A DNA stretch of 11,946 nt, from the NCBI GenBank assembly GCA_012719115.1, contig JAAYAZ010000008.1, positions 1 through 11,946 of the forward strand. The letters run 5' to 3'. Positions 6,333-11,946 of the stretch are shown here, one piece after another. The translations under genes were made by a program, and so were the position numbers. The notes under the pieces are model-generated. The model did not search any database. It had not been told where the DNA came from and worked only from the letters and a program-made list of their open reading frames with translations. Numbering within the stretch: position 1 is the stretch's first letter; every line of letters begins with the position of its first letter. Origin of the DNA: Dehalococcoidales bacterium. Its GTDB lineage: Bacteria > Chloroflexota > Dehalococcoidia > Dehalococcoidales > UBA5627.

Positions 6333-7136
6333 TTGAACTTTTCAGATAAACTAAACAGTGCCGTTTCTAAAAATAACAGTCTGGTATGTATCGGTCTGGA
6401 TCCCGACCCTGCCCTGTTTCCGGACGCTGAAAGTGTTATTGAATTCAACAAGGCGATTATAGAAGCTACATCTGACTTTGTTTGTGCATATAAACCGAAC
6501 TTCGCCTTTTATGAAGCATTCGGAGCACAGGGCTTCAACGCCTTAAGGGAGACAGTAAATTTTGTTCCGAAAGATATCCCCGTTATCGCAGATGCCAAAC
6601 GCGGTGATATCGGTAATACCGCCGATGCCTATGCTAAATCGGTATTCGATAATTTCAATTTTGATGCCGTAACAATTAACCCCTATATGGGATACGATTC
6701 CGTTGCACCTTTTATAGAGTACCGTAATAAGGGCGTTTTCATCCTCTGCCGCACCTCAAACGCCGGCTCGGGGGACTTCCAGTCTTTAAGCTGTGTATCG
6801 GACGGCAGAAGTATTCCCCTCTTCCAGATGGTAGCAGACCGTGCCAGCCAGTGGAATAAGTACGGCAATGTGGGGCTGGTGGTAGGAGCCACCTATCCTG
6901 AAGAGTTAAAGCTTTTGCGGGAAATCTATCCTGAAATGATGTTTTTGATTCCCGGCATCGGTGCTCAGGGCGGCGACCTTGAAAAAGCAGTCAGAAACGG
7001 TGCCGACTTAAACGGCAGGGGGATTATCATAAACTCCGCCAGGCAGATTATATATGCCTCGCGCGGGGCTGACTTTGCTACTGAGGCACGTAAAGCTGCT
7101 ATGGACCTTCGCGATAGCATAAACAGTTTCCTTTAG
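6333..7136 (+). CDS. pyrF: Orotidine 5'-phosphate decarboxylase (long form, type 2)
   Basis: A 267-residue TIM-barrel enzyme that decarboxylates orotidine 5'-monophosphate to UMP, the last step of de novo pyrimidine synthesis, in the cytoplasm. Motifs: GLDPDP at 21-26, the KPN motif at 54-56, the catalytic DAKRGDIGNT at 87-96 (Asp87, Lys89 and Asp92 of the D-x-K-x-x-D set), PGIGAQGG at 207-214 binding phosphate, and INSAR at 233-237. The length above 260 and this motif form match the type 2 subfamily rather than the short E. coli form. The start is TTG at 6333, with AGGAG 7 bases upstream; the ATG at 6326 is out of frame and stops within eight codons. The DUF951 gene follows 11 bases downstream. 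Confidence 0.95.
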   Translation: MNFSDKLNSAVSKNNSLVCIGLDPDPALFPDAESVIEFNKAIIEATSDFVCAYKPNFAFYEAFGAQGFNALRETVNFVPKDIPVIADAKRGDIGNTADAYAKSVFDNFNFDAVTINPYMGYDSVAPFIEYRNKGVFILCRTSNAGSGDFQSLSCVSDGRSIPLFQMVADRASQWNKYGNVGLVVGATYPEELKLLREIYPEMMFLIPGIGAQGGDLEKAVRNGADLNGRGIIINSARQIIYASRGADFATEARKAAMDLRDSINSFL

Positions 7137-7147
7137 AGAGCTGTATC

Positions 7148-7339
7148 ATGGTTATGGAAATAAAACAGGGTGACATCGTACAACTCAGAAAGAAACACCC
7201 TTGTGGCAGTGACCGCTGGCAGGTGGTAAGAACCGGCGCCGATATCGGCATAGTTTGCCTCGGCTGCCGCCATAAAGTTATTCTGGATAGAAGCTCGTTC
7301 GAAAAAAGGGTCAAGGCTGTTATTTCAAAGGACGAATAG
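7148..7339 (+). CDS. DUF951 family small protein
   Basis: A 63-residue protein matching DUF951: GDIVQLRKKHPCG at 8-20, GADIGIVCLGCRHKVILDR at 30-48 and the closing FEKRV. Cys19, Cys37, Cys40 and His42 could form a zinc site, although this is inference. The family is small, cytosolic, widespread in Firmicutes and Chloroflexota, and has no established function; a small beta-barrel or nucleic-acid-binding role is often guessed. Eleven bases separate it from pyrF, so the two are very likely one transcription unit. The ATG at 7148 has a modest GAGAG site upstream; an in-frame ATG at 7154 is the alternative. Confidence 0.85.
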   Translation: MVMEIKQGDIVQLRKKHPCGSDRWQVVRTGADIGIVCLGCRHKVILDRSSFEKRVKAVISKDE

Positions 7340-7341
7340 GC

Positions 7342-7372
7342 TTCTCAAATTATTTGATTTATATGTTATAAT
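7342..7372 (+). promoter_or_regulatory. Extended -10 promoter for the MscS gene
   Basis: A perfect extended -10, TGTTATAAT (TG at 7364-7365, TATAAT at 7367-7372), lies 30 bases before the MscS start. The -35 is weak (around 7342-7349), which is tolerated when TGn precedes the -10. The mechanosensitive channel can thus be expressed separately from pyrF. Confidence 0.6.
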
Positions 7373-7402
7373 CCTTATAGCTTATAAAAAGGGGCTTTGG
7401 AT

Positions 7403-8617
7403 ATGTGGGACTGGTTCTCGATAAACAGTATATGGTTTCTTACCGGTGCGGCAATAATTTTCATATTAGCCATAGTTCTCAGAAACATGTTCAAGGACAA
7501 GGTTGCCAAACTCAAGCCTGACCAGAGAGATAAAAAAAAGAATAAAATACTTAGCCGTCTTCTTTTATCGGTCATTTACATTTCCGTTGCGGTTATAATG
7601 ATGTCTTTTGTTGCAATTGTGCTCTCCGGTGAAGAAGTTTTCGCTTCTATCACCATTGAGAGTATTCAGGAATGGCTGCTTTCACACGGAATAATAATAC
7701 TGGCATATATAGCTATAGCTTATTTTATCTACCGTATTGCCAAGGCTTTTGTGCCGAGAATAGTAACCGGATTCGTTAAAAGCAGCGGTAGGGGCAGGCA
7801 TTCAAAGTCCTGGTTCGAAAGAAGGGCTAAAACGTTAACCGGTCTGATGGTTTGGATTGTAGCTATAGTAACGGGAGTAGTTGCCTTCTTTCTGATAATG
7901 GAAGAACTCGGGCTGAATATCACTCCCCTGCTGGCAAGCGCCGGCGTTGTCGGTGTTGCCATTGCGCTGGGCGCGCAGACCATTGTGAAGGATTTTCTGG
8001 GAGGTCTATTCATTTTAATGGAGGACCAGTACAACAAGGGCGATGTAGTTAAAATTGCCGGAATATCGGGAGAAGTAGAGGATGTCAATCTCAGAAGAAC
8101 GGTACTAAGAGACCTCGACGGTATAGTTCATACCGTACCCAACAGTGCCGTCATCACCGCCTCCAACTATACACGGGATTTATCCAGGGTTAATATCGAT
8201 GTACCGGTAGCTTACGGTGAAAATCTGGATAGAGTTTTTGGTGTGATTAACCGTGTCGGCAGAGAAATGGCGACGGACCCCTATTTTTCCAAGCTGATAA
8301 AAACGCCCCCTCAGGTTCTCAGGGTTCAAAATTTCGGTGATTCCGGCATCGATATCAGGATTTTGGGAGATGTTCACCCCAGTATGCAATGGGAAGTGAC
8401 CGGCGAACTGAGAAAAAGGCTGAAGAAAGCCTTCGATGAAGTGGGAATTGAGATACCGTGGCCTCGTGTTAAGGTATTTCAGGGCGAAAATAAAAAAGAG
8501 GAATATGTTGAGTGCGAGAGTTGCTCTTTCTCCAACCCTAAAAGCAATCAATTTTGCGGAAAATGCGGGGCTGAACTACAGAGTCATACAGATGACCAAC
8601 CGCAACCCGAGTCATAG
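7403..8617 (+). CDS. MscS-family mechanosensitive channel with C-terminal zinc ribbon
   Basis: A 404-residue inner-membrane protein. Hydrophobic segments lie at about 10-28, 51-75, 94-113 and 147-165. The pore helix is at 175-201 (LASAGVVGVAIALGAQTIVKDFLGG), the small-residue-rich pattern of MscS TM3. The soluble beta domain follows with GDVVKIAG at 213-220 and VPNS at 245-248, then the alpha-beta cage domain ending in IPWP at 351-354. MscS channels open under membrane tension and release solutes after osmotic downshock. The odd part is the tail: C371-x2-C374 and C385-x2-C388 form a zinc-ribbon motif in the cytoplasm, followed by a short polar end. The ATG at 7403 is preferred over TTG at 7397 because AGGGG ends 8 bases before it. 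It is convergent with the MBL gene 40 bases away, with no clear terminator between. Confidence 0.9.
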   Translation: MWDWFSINSIWFLTGAAIIFILAIVLRNMFKDKVAKLKPDQRDKKKNKILSRLLLSVIYISVAVIMMSFVAIVLSGEEVFASITIESIQEWLLSHGIIILAYIAIAYFIYRIAKAFVPRIVTGFVKSSGRGRHSKSWFERRAKTLTGLMVWIVAIVTGVVAFFLIMEELGLNITPLLASAGVVGVAIALGAQTIVKDFLGGLFILMEDQYNKGDVVKIAGISGEVEDVNLRRTVLRDLDGIVHTVPNSAVITASNYTRDLSRVNIDVPVAYGENLDRVFGVINRVGREMATDPYFSKLIKTPPQVLRVQNFGDSGIDIRILGDVHPSMQWEVTGELRKRLKKAFDEVGIEIPWPRVKVFQGENKKEEYVECESCSFSNPKSNQFCGKCGAELQSHTDDQPQPES

Positions 8618-8657
8618 TTTGATACTAATCGCCGGTTTACGCCTTGTAATAACAGAT

Positions 8658-9494
8658 TCAGGGTGAGATAAAACGATTTCCGGCATTGTTTAAGAAAAAC
8701 TCTTCAGGCAGTGCTTCTGCGATTTTTGCCGAGGCATGAAAGCCTGTGCAGTGCGAAAGCCCCAGTTTTTTAACTCCCATCAACCTGAATTCTGCAATAG
8801 TCTTTTGAATACGCTCTTCGGATGCCCTGTATAGGTGTATGCCCCCGATCACGGCATAGACTTTTTCATTACCGGCAAGTTTTCGGGCATAATGCAGAAT
8901 ATTGACAACGCCACGGTGTCCGCATCCGGTAAATACCACCGGACCGGCTTCCGTATTTATGATAAGGGATAAATCATCGGCTATTTTATCGGGGATAAAA
9001 TTTTCCCCATCCTTGATGTGGAGATTACTTTCCACTTTCTCGTATTCCGTAAGCATTGGTATTTCACCGGTGGTCATAATATGAGGCGTGATATAGACAG
9101 GTTCCTTGGAAAGCGTAAAGCGAGCGCCGCGGTTCTCAAGTTCTTCCCTCGAACATGGCAATCCGATAAACTTTTCCTGTGTTTGCCCGTCCCGCAGCGT
9201 ATACCTCGCTTCGAATACATCGGGGTGGGCTATAACCTCGGTTTCTTTCCCGATTCTGCGCAGGATTTCGGAAAGCCCCCCGGTATGGTCGAGGTGCCCG
9301 TGACTGAGAACTATGCAATCGACTTTCGTTAAATCGATGCCCATTATCTGAGCATTATGATAAGCCGAAAAACTTAAGCCGGTATCGAAGAGAATGCGTT
9401 TGTTATCAGCTTCTATAAAAAGACTTAAACCGTATTCGCCGATATAACCGTGAAGGGCAGTATTTTCACTTAATGTGCTGACCTTTATTTCCAT
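8658..9494 (-). CDS. MBL-fold metallohydrolase, DHPS-like
   Basis: A 278-residue metallo-beta-lactamase-fold protein. The metal-binding signature SHGHLDHTGG is at 64-73, preceded by DTG at 37-39. Further ligands probably come from the GCGHRG stretch at 190-195, with GGIHL at 217-221 and SHCTG at 247-251. This layout matches the subgroup named after 7,8-dihydropterin-6-yl-methyl-beta-ribofuranosylaminobenzene phosphate synthase, an archaeal methanopterin-pathway enzyme. Bacterial relatives are very common and mostly uncharacterised hydrolases, so that activity should not be assumed. It lacks a signal peptide and is cytosolic. The ATG at 9494 has only a weak purine-rich stretch upstream. The 193-base stretch from it to the downstream plus-strand promoter holds an AT-rich sequence and a small hairpin (CGGGC 9576-9580 with GCCCG 9591-9595), and nothing else I can support. 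Confidence 0.85.
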   Translation of the reverse strand: MEIKVSTLSENTALHGYIGEYGLSLFIEADNKRILFDTGLSFSAYHNAQIMGIDLTKVDCIVLSHGHLDHTGGLSEILRRIGKETEVIAHPDVFEARYTLRDGQTQEKFIGLPCSREELENRGARFTLSKEPVYITPHIMTTGEIPMLTEYEKVESNLHIKDGENFIPDKIADDLSLIINTEAGPVVFTGCGHRGVVNILHYARKLAGNEKVYAVIGGIHLYRASEERIQKTIAEFRLMGVKKLGLSHCTGFHASAKIAEALPEEFFLNNAGNRFISP

Positions 9495-9687
9495 TTTTTC
9501 TCTTTCTGCATTTTACAAAGATATATATTAGTCTATACCGAATAATTATATTTTTCTACCCCCGCTATATTCACACGGGCACAATGGATAGCCCGCATAC
9601 TTCATTTTTTCTAAAGTTACGGTGATTTATTCATTCGCAAACAACGCCGATTTCAATATTACTGCAAGTAATTTATACGCCTATATA

Positions 9688-9717
9688 TTGACATCGATAT
9701 AACGTTTATGTTATAAG
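9688..9717 (+). promoter_or_regulatory. Strong sigma70-type promoter of the ABC transporter operon
   Basis: A perfect TTGACA (9688-9693), an 18-base spacer and TATAAG (9712-9717) with an extended -10 TG (9709-9710). This is the best promoter in the window. Transcription should start near 9724, exactly where the P1 helix of the structured leader begins, which supports that RNA as a real 5' leader. Confidence 0.75.
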
Positions 9718-9724
9718 ATATTGA

Positions 9725-9835
9725 TTTCTCCGGAGCTGTTTTGCCTAAAGAGCAATCCATGGCAAACAGCCGGTAGATAAAATATCTAGACGGCATTACC
9801 GGAAACGGTCTTGCTTCCCGTTGGAAAAGGAGAAG
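9725..9835 (+). ncRNA. Structured 5' leader, riboswitch candidate (Moco-RNA-like)
   Basis: The sequence folds by eye into a closing helix and three arms. P1: 9725-9731 (TTTCTCC) with 9829-9835 (GGAGAAG). P2: 9735-9745 with 9761-9770, ten pairs and one bulged U. P3: CGG 9771-9773 with CCG 9799-9801, plus an inner hairpin TAGATA 9774-9779 with TATCTA 9783-9788. P4: AACGG 9804-9808 with CCGTT 9818-9822. The joining segment GGAAACGG and the stretch CCCGTTGGAAAAGGAGA resemble what I remember of the Moco RNA motif, which senses molybdenum or tungsten cofactor; this is recall, not a search result. P1's 3' strand contains GGAG, the ribosome binding site of the leader ORF at 9838, so ligand binding could block translation. 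No TPP-riboswitch signatures (CTGAGA) or cobalamin-box sequences are present. Confidence 0.6.
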
Positions 9836-9837
9836 AA

Positions 9838-9960
9838 ATGAAGTTCGGTTATAAAAAATGCTTAAACTTGTCTGAAGACCATGCCCCGGTTAATATTTTT
9901 TCCCCTTTTCTTTCCGTTAATGCTGCCTGTAAAAATTTTTTTATAGGAGGGTATAACTAA
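9838..9960 (+). CDS. Candidate 40-residue leader peptide between riboswitch and ABC genes
   Basis: ATG at 9838 follows GGAGA with good spacing and opens a 40-codon frame whose TAA (9958-9960) directly abuts the ATG of the binding-protein gene. The peptide begins MKFGYKKCLNLSED and has two Cys but no signal peptide, membrane helix or family I know. Its ribosome binding site is the 3' strand of riboswitch helix P1, while the binding-protein gene has a second one (AGGAGGG at 9945-9951) inside this ORF. Translation of the leader could therefore expose or couple to the downstream start. It could also be a chance frame. The coupling is inference. Confidence 0.35.
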   Translation: MKFGYKKCLNLSEDHAPVNIFSPFLSVNAACKNFFIGGYN

Positions 9961-11013
9961 ATGGAAGGAAAAGGACAACATTCAATTTCAAGAAGAAACT
10001 TTTTATTCGGCACGGGAGCGGTTTGTTTATCTCTGGCTTTGGGGAGCTCCCCATTTGTACTGGGAGGCTGTAACAAGTCAAAAGATGATTCCCCCATCGG
10101 GCTGGCCGTTGAATTTACCGACCACGCCGCCTGTGCCTATATCGCTCAGGAAAAAGGCCTTTTCGAGGCAAAAGGGTTAAATCTATCGGCATACGAAAGT
10201 TATGTAACCGGAACCGCTCTTGCCTCTGCCCTGTCGCGAGGAGATATTCAGGCAGCTTACATATGTCTGGCGCCGGCAATCAATACTTATGCCAACGCCG
10301 GCGTGCCTTTTAAAATAGTAGCCGGCTCACACAAATACGGCTATGGTTTGGCGGTTGACCCGAACAAAATAACCACCATAAAAGATTTGGAAAAAGAGGG
10401 GATGCGCGTCGGGTGTGTTCAGCCGGGGTCTGCTGCGGATGTAATGTTTCAAAAGATAATGGATAACTATCAACTGGATAAACAAGCCGTTTCCAACAAT
10501 ATCCGTAAGATGAACCCGCCGAAACAATTGCTGGCAGTAAAATCCGGACAGCTGGATGCGGTATGCATCCCGGAACAATGGGCGACAATGTCGGAAGATA
10601 TGGGTTTTGAAATGCTGTTAACGGCTGAAGATGTCTGGCCGGATATGCAGGGTAGTGTTCTGATAGTTAAAGATGAATTGATCGATAACCACCCCGAAAT
10701 AGTAGAAAACCTGGTGGCAGTAACACAGGAAGCAACCGACTGGGCTGTTAATAACCCGGAAGAAGCTTCCGGAATAGTGGCGGCACAGCTTCAAGCTACC
10801 GGAGATGCCGTTTTCCCCACAGAGGTAGCCGAAACGGCAAAAGAACTGGAAATAACTGCAAATGTAATGTTAAGGTCTATGGATAGGCTGGAATATACTA
10901 CAGATATTGACCCGACGGCGATTCAAGATATGATAGACTATATGTTATCTTTGGAATATATAAAAAGCGGGTTCGATGCCTCGGAGATTATAGACTTAAG
11001 TTTTTTGAAGTAA
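9961..11013 (+). CDS. ABC transporter substrate-binding lipoprotein, NMT1/SsuA/TauA type, Tat-exported
   Basis: A 350-residue periplasmic-binding protein. The N-terminus has a twin-arginine motif, SRRNFLF at 10-16, then a hydrophobic segment and a lipobox LGGC with Cys at 37. This makes it a Tat-exported lipoprotein, folded before export. The mature part shows the NMT1/SsuA (type 2 binding protein) pattern: YIAQEKGLFEAKGL at 60-73, LASALSRGDIQAAY at 86-99 and VKSGQLDAVCIPEQWA near 182-197. Family members bind sulfonates, nitrate, bicarbonate, pyrimidine thiamine precursors or other small acids, so the ligand cannot be assigned. The riboswitch-like leader upstream suggests a cofactor- or metal-related ligand. 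The start is supported by AGGAGGG 9 bases upstream. It leads an operon with permease and ATPase genes. Confidence 0.88.
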   Translation: MEGKGQHSISRRNFLFGTGAVCLSLALGSSPFVLGGCNKSKDDSPIGLAVEFTDHAACAYIAQEKGLFEAKGLNLSAYESYVTGTALASALSRGDIQAAYICLAPAINTYANAGVPFKIVAGSHKYGYGLAVDPNKITTIKDLEKEGMRVGCVQPGSAADVMFQKIMDNYQLDKQAVSNNIRKMNPPKQLLAVKSGQLDAVCIPEQWATMSEDMGFEMLLTAEDVWPDMQGSVLIVKDELIDNHPEIVENLVAVTQEATDWAVNNPEEASGIVAAQLQATGDAVFPTEVAETAKELEITANVMLRSMDRLEYTTDIDPTAIQDMIDYMLSLEYIKSGFDASEIIDLSFLK

Positions 11014-11026
11014 GGTTAAACCATAA

Positions 11027-11800
11027 ATGAAAATCCTGAAAAAGTTAAAACCCGGTTGGGGGCTGCTCCCTATTTTAATATTTTTAATATTGTGGGAACT
11101 TGTTGCCAGAATCAACAATACCCCTCTATTGCCTCCCTTTTCGGAAGTGATTGTAGAGTTTTATAACCTTATCGCAAGCGGTGTTCTGGGAGAAAACTTC
11201 TTAAGCAGCCTGACAAGAGTGCTGATCGGTTTCGGCGCCGGCTCTATTGTCGGGATTATCACCGGCACAATAATGGGTTGGAATAAAATTGTGGACAGGG
11301 CGCTGAATCCGATCTTCAACCTTTTTTTCCCCATCCCTACTCTCGGCTGGATACCGCTATTAATGCTTTGGATAGGCATTAACGAGATGCTGCCGATTAC
11401 GCTTATTTTTATCTGCGCTTTCTTCCCTGTTATGTTTAATACCGTTACCGGTATTAAAAACGTGGACAGGAATTACATTAAAGCAGCCAGAAGCCTGGGT
11501 GCTTCCGATATGAAGATTCTGTTTACAGTGGTTATGCCGCTGGCTTTGCCAAATATTTTTACCGGCTTGAAACTGGAGTCCGGTATGGCGTGGAGAACAA
11601 TAATTGCCGCTGAGATGGTAGCTATCCCGACCGGTATCGGCGCACTGCTTATGAAAGCAGAAAGTCTGATAAGAATTGATATAATAATCGTATGCCTTAT
11701 CGTCCTGGCAATAATGTGCCTGAGCTTTGAAAAGTTTTTCGAATGGCTTGAAAATAGAATAACCAGCAATTGGAGACAACATGCCGGCAATAACACTTAG
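11027..11800 (+). CDS. ABC transporter permease, SsuC/TauC type
   Basis: A 257-residue inner-membrane protein with about six hydrophobic helices (for example 11-27, 65-84, 100-116, 122-140). The EAA loop that docks on the ATPase is visible at about 153-182, starting AARSLGASDMKILFTVVMP. It belongs to the binding-protein-dependent permease family that pairs with NMT1/SsuA-type binding proteins. It forms the membrane channel of the importer, probably as a homodimer. It starts 13 bases after the binding-protein stop with a weak AAGG site, and its last 20 bases overlap the start of the ATPase gene, so all three are cotranscribed and probably translationally coupled. Confidence 0.92.
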   Translation: MKILKKLKPGWGLLPILIFLILWELVARINNTPLLPPFSEVIVEFYNLIASGVLGENFLSSLTRVLIGFGAGSIVGIITGTIMGWNKIVDRALNPIFNLFFPIPTLGWIPLLMLWIGINEMLPITLIFICAFFPVMFNTVTGIKNVDRNYIKAARSLGASDMKILFTVVMPLALPNIFTGLKLESGMAWRTIIAAEMVAIPTGIGALLMKAESLIRIDIIIVCLIVLAIMCLSFEKFFEWLENRITSNWRQHAGNNT

Positions 11801-11946
11801 AGGCATCAATAATTATGCCTGCCATGATACAAACCTGGATATTAAAGACGGGGAATTACTTTTTATTCTTGGCCCTAACGGCTCCGGAAAAACTACTCTC
11901 TTAAACGTTATTGCCGGACTGGTCGACTATCAGGGAACGGTAATGT
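11781..11946 (+). CDS. ABC transporter ATP-binding protein, N-terminal fragment
   Basis: Only the first 55 codons are inside the window. The frame is fixed by the Walker A motif GPNGSGKTT at 31-39, followed by LLNVIAGL and QGTV, standard for the ATPase subunit of ABC importers. It would hydrolyse ATP on the cytoplasmic face of the permease. The ATG at 11781 has GGAG (11772-11775) five bases upstream, inside the permease gene. The reading frame overlaps the permease by 20 bases. Signature, Walker B and any regulatory C-terminal domain lie outside the window, so it cannot be sorted between molybdate-, sulfonate- or nitrate-type ATPases. Confidence 0.9.
   Translation, partial: MPAITLRGINNYACHDTNLDIKDGELLFILGPNGSGKTTLLNVIAGLVDYQGTVM

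Noticed and set aside
8180..8551. Minus-strand frame inside the MscS gene
   Set aside because: Shadow of a well-supported gene with no domain of its own.
9576..9610. Terminator from hairpin CGGGC/GCCCG with downstream T-run
   Set aside because: The stem has only five pairs, the T-run is several bases away, and no plus-strand gene ends there.
9725..9835. TPP riboswitch, suggested by the NMT1/THI5-like binding protein
   Set aside because: The conserved CTGAGA and the second TPP-binding segment are missing, and the helix layout differs.

Overview
The window looks like a chromosomal segment of an uncultivated anaerobic bacterium of moderate GC content (by eye mid-40s percent). The gene set (short SWIM-domain protein, long-form PyrF, DUF951 protein, Tat-type lipoprotein, MscS with a C-terminal zinc ribbon) and the scattered TGAGCnTGTCGAA-type repeats fit Chloroflexota, probably class Dehalococcoidia. 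That placement is inference from gene content, not a phylogenetic result. Most of the window is ordinary core and accessory genome. I see no phage, transposase, CRISPR, rRNA or tRNA genes.

Layout. 1-2399 holds three minus-strand genes: an MFS transporter, a hemolysin III/PAQR membrane protein, and the N-terminus of a TrmH/SpoU RNA methyltransferase that runs off the left edge. The 349-base gap 127-475 carries repeat fragments and a hairpin. 2400-2712 is a divergent intergenic region with a possible leaderless promoter for the MFS gene and a clear hairpin/U-tract terminator on the plus strand just upstream of a SWIM mini-protein. That protein is followed by a lipoprotein of unknown function, whose stop codon interlocks with that of the convergent folC (folate polyglutamylation). 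5412-6194 is a minus-strand GIN/DUF2807 lipoprotein with eight SGAS repeats. It is divergent from pyrF (UMP synthesis) and a DUF951 protein. An MscS channel follows behind its own extended -10 promoter, then a convergent MBL-fold hydrolase.

The most interesting part is 9688-11946. A near-consensus sigma70 promoter (TTGACA, 18 bp, TGnTATAAG) is followed, at about the predicted transcription start, by a compact four-helix RNA (9725-9835). Its closing helix P1 contains the Shine-Dalgarno sequence of a 40-codon leader ORF. That ORF's stop codon directly abuts the start of an NMT1/SsuA-type Tat-lipoprotein binding protein, followed by its permease and an ATPase cut off by the window end. This reads as a riboswitch-controlled ABC importer operon. 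The RNA resembles what I remember of the Moco RNA motif (molybdenum/tungsten cofactor riboswitch). If so, the importer would have a role in Mo/W or cofactor supply rather than the sulfonate, nitrate or thiamine-precursor role its family name suggests. The pairing is seen in the sequence; the riboswitch class is from memory and needs a covariance-model search.
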